From contig CAVQVM010000020.1 of assembly GCA_963717085.1 (NCBI GenBank), forward strand, positions 124,001 through 188,000: a stretch of DNA of 64,000 bases. The letters run 5' to 3'. This stretch comes from DASQUK01 sp963717085 (lineage in GTDB: Bacteria > Actinomycetota > Acidimicrobiia > Acidimicrobiales > VFJN01). The position numbers and the translations under genes are program-made. Each line of letters starts with the position of its first letter. The stretch's first letter is position 1. The notes beneath the pieces were generated by a model. That model saw only the letters and a program-made list of their open reading frames with translations, did not search any database and had not been told where the DNA came from. This document shows positions 57,773-64,000 of the stretch, one piece after another.

Positions 57773-60252
57773 GTGCCGACCGCGGTGGCGCCCGAGCTCG
57801 ACCGGCAGACGGTGGCGTTGCGGCGCGGCGGGCGGTGGTGCGCTGGGCGGTGCGAATGCTCCGCCGCGAGTGGCGCCAGCAGGTCCTGGTGCTGTCGCTG
57901 CTCACCGCTCGCCGTCGCCGCCGCCATCGGGTTCGCGACGGCCGCGTACAACGCGGCGCCGGTGTCGGGCAACGCCGAGTTCGGCACCGCCGACCGTTTC
58001 ATCGAGTTCGCCAGCGACGATCCGGACGCCCTGCAGGCCGATGTCGCCGCCGCCGAGGAGTGGTTCGGCACCGTCGACGTGATCGGCCACCGCGACGTCG
58101 CCGTGCCCGGGCGGTTCGAACCGCTCGACTACCGGGCCCAGGACCCCGAGGGCCCCTACAGCGCGCCCATGCTGGCCCTGCGGGCCGGGCGCTACCCCAC
58201 CGCCGCCGGCGAGGCCGCGGTGACCGACGCGGTCGCCGAGGACTTCGGGCTCGACGTGGGCGACCCGGTCGCGCTCGACGGCACCGCCCGCACGGTCGTC
58301 GGCATGGTCGAGAACCCCAGCGACCTGAGCGACGAGTTCGTCCTGCTGGCCCCCGGGTTGGATGGCACGCCAGGACAGCGGTGAGGGTCCTGGTCGACGC
58401 CAGCTCCGAGCGGGTCCAGGCGTTCCGGCCGCCGGGGGGCGGCGCTCTGCGGACAGGCGACCGGGCGCGCCGACGAGGGCGTCTTCGCGGCGGTCGGGGT
58501 GCTCGGGGTCGCGATCGTGGCCCTGGTGCTCGTCGCCCTGCTGGCGGCCGCCGGTTTCGTGGTGGTCGCCCAGCGCCGGCAACGCCAGCTCGGCATGCTC
58601 GCCGCGATCGGCGCCACCGAGCGGCACCTCCGCCTGGCCATGGTGGCCAACGGCGCCGTGGTCGGTGCCGTCGCCGCCCTGGTCGGGGCCGGCCTCGCCC
58701 TCCTCGGCTGGATCGCGGTGGAACCCCGGCTGGAGACCGCCGCTGGGCTACCGCATCGACCGGTTCAACGTCCCGTGGTGGCTGGTCGTCACCGGCATGC
58801 TGCTGGCGCTGCTGACCGCCACCGGGGCGGCCTGGTGGCCGGCACGGGCGGCCGCCCGCACCTCGATCGTGGACGCCCTGTCGGGCCGACCGGCACGCCC
58901 ACGGCCGGTGCACCGCTCCGCGGCCGTGGCCGGGGCGCTCATCGTCGCCGGCGTGGTCTGCCTCGCCGTGGCCGGCGACGTCGCCGACGACGACACCGTG
59001 CACTGGACCAACGTCGTGCTCGTCGTCGCCGGCACCCTGGCGACCGTCATCGGGGTCCTGCTCGCCTGCCCGCTGGCCATCCGGGCGCTCGCCGCGTGCG
59101 CGGCGCCGTTCCCGGTCGCCGGGCGCCTCGCCCTGCGCGATCTCGCCCGGTTCCAGGCCCGCTCCGGTGCCGCGCTCGCGGCCATCAGCCTGGCGCTCGG
59201 CATCCCCGTCGCCATCGTGGTCACCGCAGCCGCCGCCGAGCACACCGCCGACGAGGGCAACCTCGCCGACAACCAGCTGCTCATCCGGGACGCCGATCTC
59301 GACGGGCCCTTCGTCCCCGAGGCCGCCGAGCTCGACCGCCTGCAAACCCAGGTCGACCGCATCGGCGCCTCGCTCGACGACCCCACCGTCATGGCCATCG
59401 ACGTGGCCATCGATCCCGACGCCGAGCCAGACCCCGAGTTCGGGCGACATGCCGGTCTCACTGGGCGAGCGGGTCGACGACGGGTGGCGAGGACGTGAGC
59501 CTTGTCTATGTCGCCACACCGGAGCTGCTCGAGCCCTACGGAGTCGACCTCGACGCGCTCGACCCGGACATCGAGTTCATCACCGCCGAGACCGGCGAGC
59601 TCGACATCCTCGGCGTCGCCCAGGCGCCCGGCAGCAACGAGCGCAGTGCCGAGACCGTCACCAACGTCGAGAGAATCGAGCCCGGCTACACATCGCTGCC
59701 CGGGACCTTCATCACCCCCGATGCCCTGCGTCGACGCGGCTGGGAAGCGCCGGCCCGGGCCAGTGGCTGGTGCAGACGAGCCAGCCCGCCACCGCCGAGC
59801 AGCTCGCCGCCGCCCGCGACCTCGCCGCCGGCGCCGGCCTCACCATCGAGACCCGCGACGACCAGGCAGGCCTGGCCGACCTGCGCTCTGGCGCCACCGC
59901 CGTGGGCGTGCTCCTGGCGCTCGGCGTCCTCGCCATGACCGTCGGACTGATCCGCAGCGAGACCGCCGGCGACCTGCGCACCCTCACCGCCACGGGAGCC
60001 ACCGGCACGACCCGCCGCGCCCTCACCGCCGCCACCGCCGGCGCGCTGGCCGCGCTCGGCGTCGCACTCGGCACAGCCGGCGCCGTCGCCATCCTGGCCG
60101 CCGGCTACCTCGACGACCCCGGCACGCTGAGCCAGTACCCCGTCCTCAACCTGCTCGTCCTCGCCATCGGCACACCGGTCGCCGCCGCCCTCGCCGGCTG
60201 GATGCTCGCCGGCCGAGAACCAGCAGCCATCAGCCGGCAGGCCATGGCGTGA
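57769..60252 (+). pseudogene. FtsX/MacB-type ABC exporter permease 2, frameshifted
   Basis: Long blocks are preserved in alternating frames: FATAAYNAAPVSGNAEFGTA (after span 1), RYPTAAGEAAVTDAVAEDFG (MacB-like periplasmic domain), VGVLGVAIVALVLVALLAAA and RQLGMLAAIGATERHLRLAM (FtsX core 1), VAGRLALRDLARFQARSGAA, then GVLLALGVLAMTVGLIRSET and a final core to TGA 60252. Six or so indels. Intact length ~830 aa, longer than permease 1, so the two are paralogues, not copies. Confidence 0.75.
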
Positions 60253-60374
60253 CGTCCTCGGTAGCGAAGTGGCGGCGAAACCAGATCGACGGCGTTCCCC
60301 GCGAGAAGCCGCCCAGGACCGCCGATCACCACGTCGATCAGCGGCCCGGCGTGTACCCCATCCGGAACCCCTCC

Positions 60375-60650
60375 CCAACGGCCTGGGCGGCAGCGAAGGC
60401 GGGATCACGGGCCCGCCGCTCTGGCAGCTGCTCGCCGTGGCACCGGTCACCGGCTCGTGGTGGCGGCGCTCACCACCATCCCCGCCCGCCTCGGCACCCG
60501 CCGCCCCACCGCCGAAATCCTCCAAGCCGAACTCGCCGGACGCCCACCAGCGGACCTACGCAGGACTATCGATCCCACGGCGAAGCCGCCGAGCCGAGGT
60601 CACCGACAAGCGCCCTATCGACGGCGACGCGCTGGTCGCTCGCGCCGTGC
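60375..60650 (+). repeat. Inner inverted repeat of the ABC module, right arm
   Basis: Encodes, in broken frames, PPLWQLLAVAPV and ALTTIPARLGTRRPTAEIL, the C-terminus of a permease like permease 1, orphaned here behind permease 2. Inverted relative to 52360-52620. Suggests recombination or duplication built the mirror-image layout. Confidence 0.7.
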
Positions 60651-60875
60651 CTCGCGCCATAACGACGTCGGCGAGACCGCCTCGGCCGCGCCCCGAACCG
60701 GCGATCTGGCGTAGGTCGACGAGAGAGGCGGGCTATCGGCGAGCGCGAACGACGGTGTCCAGAAACGCGGCAGTTCGGCCAGCCGGAGCCGCCCGAACGC
60801 CGGGTCCGGGAGCGACGTCGTCGAAGACCTCCGTTCGCGCCGACACACTCCGTAGTGGCCGTCATTGGGCACCCA

Positions 60876-60893
60876 CTGGCCGCCAGCGGGCAG
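60876..60893 (-). repeat. Outer inverted repeat of the ABC module, right
   Basis: Exact inverted match to 52162-52179, with imperfectly matching flanks. Together the pair encloses ~8.7 kb. Confidence 0.65.
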
Positions 60894-60952
60894 TTCGAGA
60901 TGACCGCCAACAGTGGGGATTGCCCCTCTCGGGCGGTTGTTACCGTGGGCCG

Positions 60953-61451
60953 ATGGCGCTTGCGGCGCTGGTGGTGTCGGTCCTCGCTCTGCTGGCGTCG
61001 GGGTTCGCGTACTGGCGACAGGTGAAGTGGGCCAGGATCGCAGGCAGGGCTCAAGTGCGGATCGCGGCAATCGAAGGGGAGCGCCACACGACCGCTCTGC
61101 TCGAGCGGATGCGTGCCGCGTTGTCCGTCGAGTTTGAGCCCGTCGGCACGGACAGCCACATGCTCGTGGTCCGAAACGAGGGTCCGGCGACCGCCCACGG
61201 CGTGACCATCGACCTCGCGCCGAGGGCCAGAGTAGTTGCGCCCCAAACCTTTCAGCGTGGAAGGTTTCACCCCGACGGGCGTCGCCCCCGAGCTGCTCGA
61301 CTCCCCGTTCCCCGCGACCATCTCTCCCCGGGCTGAAGCCACCGCGCTCCTGAGCGAAAACCTCGCCACGGTTACGCAGCTCACGGGCACGCTCAAGTGG
61401 GCGGACGGCGAGGGCGCCCACGAGGAGCACCTCGACCTGTCGATCCGCTGA
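60953..61451 (+). pseudogene. Membrane-anchored hypothetical protein, one-base frameshift
   Basis: ATG 60953: a hydrophobic N-terminus (ALAALVVSVLALLASGFAYW) followed by a soluble part with RIAAIEGERHTTALLERMRA and MLVVRNEGPATAHGVTIDLA. The frame breaks near 61235 and continues as PELLDSPFPATISPRAEATA to TGA 61451. The 499-base span is one over a multiple of three. The NEGPATAHGV strand suggests an immunoglobulin-like domain. Function unknown. Confidence 0.6.
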
Positions 61452-61527
61452 CCCCCGGTAGGTCGCCGAGGGTGCTCAGCGCCAGCGCTCCGCCGACGTG
61501 TGCGGGGGAGGGGCTACCCTCGGCAAC

Positions 61528-61716
61528 GTGGACGAGGAGAAGGTGATGACCGCCGCGGAGCTCGAGCAGCTTCCTCTGGGGGAGCGGCATCGCATCGCCG
61601 CGGAGGCGATCGTCACCGACCTGTCACAGGTTCCGCCGGAGTTCCTCGACCGAGCCCGCCAGCGAGGGCGGGAGCTGCTCGAGGAGCGTGGCGTCGTCCT
61701 GCCGCCATCCACGTGA
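61528..61716 (+). CDS. 62-aa antitoxin-like protein
   Basis: GTG 61528 is seven bases after TACCCT (61515-61520), implying a leaderless mRNA; ATG 61546 is an alternative. Charged helical peptide with LEQLPLGERHRIAAEAIVTD and FLDRARQRGRELLEERG. Its stop overlaps the next start as GTGA. Small, acidic/helical, first of a coupled pair beside an att site: antitoxin-like by context only. Confidence 0.55.
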   Translation: MDEEKVMTAAELEQLPLGERHRIAAEAIVTDLSQVPPEFLDRARQRGRELLEERGVVLPPST

Positions 61717-62015
61717 CTCGGCGGATCGTCCGCGCCAGCACAGCGTTCTTCGAAGACCTCGATCGTCAGCTGGGCACCGATCGAGGTCCTCACGGCGAGC
61801 CCTCGGCGACCGACTTCCTCGTCATCGAAGTACCTGCCATCGTCGAGCAGTGCGCCACTGGCTTCGACACCCTGCCCGAGGCCGTCGAGGGCGTAGCGCA
61901 AGCTCGGATGGTCATCGGCACTGGCCGGCTCGTCCGCGCCTTCGCCGTCTACGGGCTCCTGATGAGCGACGACTCCGTCGAGCTCATCGGCATCGAGATC
62001 GACACCACCTTGTAA
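61713..62015 (+). CDS. 100-aa toxin-like partner protein
   Basis: GTG 61713 coupled to the previous gene. Begins TRRIVRASTAFFEDLDRQL and ends with strands FAVYGLLMSDDSVELIGIEI. The opening strand-helix and the closing antiparallel strands resemble the RelE/ParE outline but no diagnostic residues are seen, so the family is not claimed. Both genes of the pair are intact although their neighbours are broken, consistent with selection to keep them. Confidence 0.5.
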   Translation: MTRRIVRASTAFFEDLDRQLGTDRGPHGEPSATDFLVIEVPAIVEQCATGFDTLPEAVEGVAQARMVIGTGRLVRAFAVYGLLMSDDSVELIGIEIDTTL

Positions 62016-62034
62016 CTGGCGACGCCGATCGCCC

Positions 62035-62056
62035 GCAGACCACAGACAGACCACAA
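62035..62056 (+). repeat. End repeat, right copy (candidate recombinase arm site)
   Basis: GCAGACCACAGACAGACCAC plus two bases; 19 of 22 match to 45055-45076. It lies 115 bases inside attR and starts 19 bases after the toxin-like gene. Confidence 0.55.
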
Positions 62057-62171
62057 ACGGACCAAGAAAGGGCGTCATCCGACGACATTCGACGGTACGG
62101 GGCGGCACACAGAAATGTGCGCTGACCTGGGAAAACGTCCTGTGACCAGCCTGTGGAAAACTCCAGCGCCT

Positions 62172-62221
62172 TGCGTTCGGGACGCAGAGGTCGCCGGTTC
62201 AAATCCGGCCCACCCGACCAG
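62172..62221 (+). repeat. attR (50-base direct repeat, right copy)
   Basis: Identical to 44949-44998. Lacks the 5' half of a tRNA, so it is the displaced original tRNA 3' end rather than a second tRNA gene. Confidence 0.93.
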
Positions 62222-62316
62222 GTCTCCGTGACCAAGGATCGTGGCCCGCCGCGCGATGAGTTCGTCCGGTCGGCACCGTCTCTACCGGCGACACCCAGAC
62301 GAACTAGGAGACGTGG

Positions 62317-62928
62317 ATGGTCACCATCACCGCCAGCATGTTCATGGCGCTCGACGGCGTCGTCGACCCTGCCGTCGGCAACTGGCACTTCCCCTACTTC
62401 AACGACGAGATGGGCAAGGCGGTCGACGGGACGCACGACGCCGACGTCATGCTCTTCGGGCGCGTCACCTATGACAGCTTCGCCGGCGCGTGGCCCGACC
62501 GGGAACTGGCGGGGGAGGACGACGCCGAGATGGCGAAGCGGCTCGGCGACGTGCGCAAGATCGTCGTCTCGCACCAGCCGCTCGAGTTCACCTGGCGCAA
62601 TTCCGAGCAGCTGGAAGGCGACCTGGTGGAGGCAGTCGGCGTACTCAAGGCCGACCCCTCCATCCGCCGGATCGCCCTGAGCGGCTCCGTCTCGGTGGTG
62701 CGGCAGCTGCTCGACGCCGGCCTGCTGGACGAGCTGCACCTGTTCGTCCATCCCGTGCTCGCAGGTTCGGGGCTGCGGCTCTTCGAGGACGACACCCCCG
62801 AGCGCCCGCTCCGCCTGCTGTCGTCACAGCCGTTTGCCACCGGGGTGATCTATCTGGTGTACGGGCCGGACCCAGACCCGCCGACCGGCGGCTACGAGCA
62901 GGCCAGGGAGAACCTGCCCCAGGAGTGA
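62317..62928 (+). CDS. RibD-C/dihydrofolate-reductase-like protein, outside the element
   Basis: 203 aa from ATG 62317 with AGGAG upstream. Pattern: TASMFMALDGVVDPAVGNW, DADVMLFGRVTYDSFAGAW, RKIVVSHQPLEF, IALSGSVSVVRQLLDAGLLD and HPVLAGSGLRLFED. NADPH-dependent reductase of unknown substrate. Same family as 45623-46192 but clearly divergent. Confidence 0.9.
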   Translation: MVTITASMFMALDGVVDPAVGNWHFPYFNDEMGKAVDGTHDADVMLFGRVTYDSFAGAWPDRELAGEDDAEMAKRLGDVRKIVVSHQPLEFTWRNSEQLEGDLVEAVGVLKADPSIRRIALSGSVSVVRQLLDAGLLDELHLFVHPVLAGSGLRLFEDDTPERPLRLLSSQPFATGVIYLVYGPDPDPPTGGYEQARENLPQE

Positions 62929-62960
62929 CGGCCCAGCCGGCGGCGCTACGAGGACACCCG

Positions 62961-63686
62961 CTAGGCATCGAGGTAGCGCTCCATGGCCTGGACAGCCGTG
63001 GGCAGCCGTTGATCGCAGCCGGCACCTGCGGCCTCGACGACGTAGGGGAGGAACTCGGCGGGGTCGAAGGGGCCGAGGGACGCCATCTCCAGAAGGCGTT
63101 CGAGTGCAGTTCCCACGGCGTCATCGGAACCACGGGTGTCCAGGATTTCGCAGACGGTGGCCTGTACGCGGGCGGGAACCTCCGTGGCTCCGGGAGGCAG
63201 CGCGGGGCTCGATTCGAGGACGCGATACACCTCCGCCGCGTAGAAGTCCCGCTCCGCAGCGGTCGGCGCCCGGGGGCACACCTCGGGGGTGCCGGAGTAG
63301 CGGAGCAGGCGATTTGCCGGGCCCATCATGGCGACGTTGGTCACGATCAGGCTCTGGAGCCACGACGTCGTGACCTCGGGGTCGAAGGCTGCTCCACAGA
63401 GCGTCGCAGCCACGTCCGCAACCTGGTCGGCCGTCACCGGGGTGAGGCCGAGCGCGCTCACGTCCGTGGCGATCGCCTCCGGGGTCGCGCCCAGAAGTTC
63501 GCGCAGGTCGGCCGTCGCGCCATCCACGTCCACGCCGGCGGTGTCGCTCGATGTCGTGCTGTCACCCGCGCCGCCGTCGCCGGTCCCGTCGTCGCCATTG
63601 CACCCGGCGATTGAAACGATCAGGGAGGCCGCGAGCGCGGCGATGGGGAACCGTCCGAGTGCGGCAAGACGATGACCTACCCCCAC
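62961..63686 (-). CDS. Small secreted lipoprotein, mainly helical
   Basis: 241 aa from GTG 63686. Signal peptide with LAASLIVSIAGC|NGDD, an acidic Gly/Ser/Thr linker, then helices: ADLRELLGATPEAIATDVSA, AATLCGAAFDPEVTTSWL, TAAERDFYAAEVYRVLE and a C-terminal AAGAGCDQRLPTAVQAMERY. Four cysteines may pair. Family not recognised. Confidence 0.65.
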   Translation of the reverse strand: MGVGHRLAALGRFPIAALAASLIVSIAGCNGDDGTGDGGAGDSTTSSDTAGVDVDGATADLRELLGATPEAIATDVSALGLTPVTADQVADVAATLCGAAFDPEVTTSWLQSLIVTNVAMMGPANRLLRYSGTPEVCPRAPTAAERDFYAAEVYRVLESSPALPPGATEVPARVQATVCEILDTRGSDDAVGTALERLLEMASLGPFDPAEFLPYVVEAAGAGCDQRLPTAVQAMERYLDA

Positions 63687-64000
63687 GCGTCCGCCACCCC
63701 ATACCTCCTCCGCCGAGGCCGACGTTACCCCGGGGCTGCGGGCTGCGCTGTGGGTGGCAGATCGTCCTGTGCCGCGCCGCGGTGGCGGACGCGCCACGGT
63801 TCGGGGTGCTGCGCTGACCCCCAGGCGGGGGGATGCCCAGGGGCCGCGCGGTGGGGCGACGAGAGTCGCCACCGGGCATCGCACAGCGGCGGTTGAGCGA
63901 TGCCCCTACAGAGACCGCGTTGGCGCGTGCCCCCGTTACACCGCCGGGTCGCCGAGCACGGTGGAAATGGGTGTGCGGGCGGCCACTACCGTCCGTTCGT
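63687..64000. other. 314-base right edge, nothing assigned
   Basis: Presumed promoter/leader of the lipoprotein gene, then G/C-rich sequence with a loose inverted pair CGGGCATCGC/GCGATGCCC (about 63871-63907). No coding block is supported. Confidence 0.35.

Larger units (their letters stand above)
60253..60952. other. 700-base stretch without an intact gene
   Basis: Holds the right arm of the inner inverted repeat (a stray permease-1-type C-terminus) and the outer inverted repeat at 60876-60893. Remaining sequence has no recognisable coding blocks. Confidence 0.45.
62016..62316. other. Right end of the element and flank, no gene
   Basis: Contains the right end repeat (62035-62056), a T-poor linker, attR (62172-62221) and the leader of the following reductase gene. 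A frame antisense to attR with wording like GGPDLNRRPL is the well-known spurious translation opposite a tRNA. Confidence 0.6.

Noticed and set aside
62172..62221. Second tRNA-Pro gene
   Set aside because: Only the 3' part is present; acceptor 5' strand and D-arm are missing, so it is attR.
61984..62751. Minus-strand frame containing GGPDLNRRPL-type wording
   Set aside because: This phrase is the familiar false translation opposite a tRNA 3' end; it overlaps attR and a real reductase gene.

Overview
The window looks like a chromosomal segment of a high-GC Actinomycetota, most plausibly the Acidimicrobiia branch (inference). Supporting signs are a WhiB protein, an orphan GlnR-type regulator, paired type I and type II glutamine synthetases, a paired ArsA-like ATPase operon as in mycobacteria, the TadA / CpaE-like / HAD-phosphatase neighbourhood known from mycobacteria and streptomycetes, many GTG starts, and several starts placed only a few bases after a TANNNT box (probably leaderless).

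Layout. 0-3 kb: end of a Tad secretion/pilus locus and a divergent HAD phosphatase. 3-9.8 kb: ClC channel, primary-type sigma factor, ECF sigma factor with a candidate anti-sigma protein, helical protein and EamA transporter, with a large palindrome between convergent genes. 9.8-24.6 kb: lipoproteins, NAD synthetase, GlnE, esterase, Lhr helicase, a pair of tiny secreted peptides and a glyoxalase-fold protein. 24.7-25.6 kb: remnant of a mobile element (frameshifted HNH nuclease, integrase tail). 25.6-30.3 kb: nitrogen block of glnA, glnII, a second type I synthetase and glnR around one shared control region. 30.3-44.7 kb: a shrunken xanthine-dehydrogenase fusion with RidA, a PQQ-propeller protein, ErpA / SufR-like / Mrp iron-sulfur genes, MBL hydrolase, FxsA, WhiB, NfeD, two ArsA-like ATPases, a STAS protein and a receiver protein.

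44.9-62.2 kb is an integrated element. An intact tRNA-Pro(CGG) at 44921-44997 carries the left attachment site, and a 50-base exact copy of its 3' part lies at 62172-62221. Between them are a MobF-type relaxase/helicase, an excisionase-like protein, an XRE regulator, a tyrosine integrase, two mirror-image PadR-ABC exporter operons flanked by inverted repeats, and a coupled two-gene module resembling toxin-antitoxin just inside the right end. No conjugative secretion genes are visible, so it reads as a mobilizable rather than self-transmissible element. Nearly all of its long genes are broken by one-base indels; the sequence alone cannot separate decay from assembly error.

After the element come a RibD-C/DHFR-like reductase and a small lipoprotein. 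The biology most worth following is (i) the nitrogen control block with four pentamers at exact 11-base spacing, (ii) the tRNA-Pro element with its end repeats, operators and candidate addiction module, and (iii) several very small coupled or secreted ORFs that ordinary annotation would miss.
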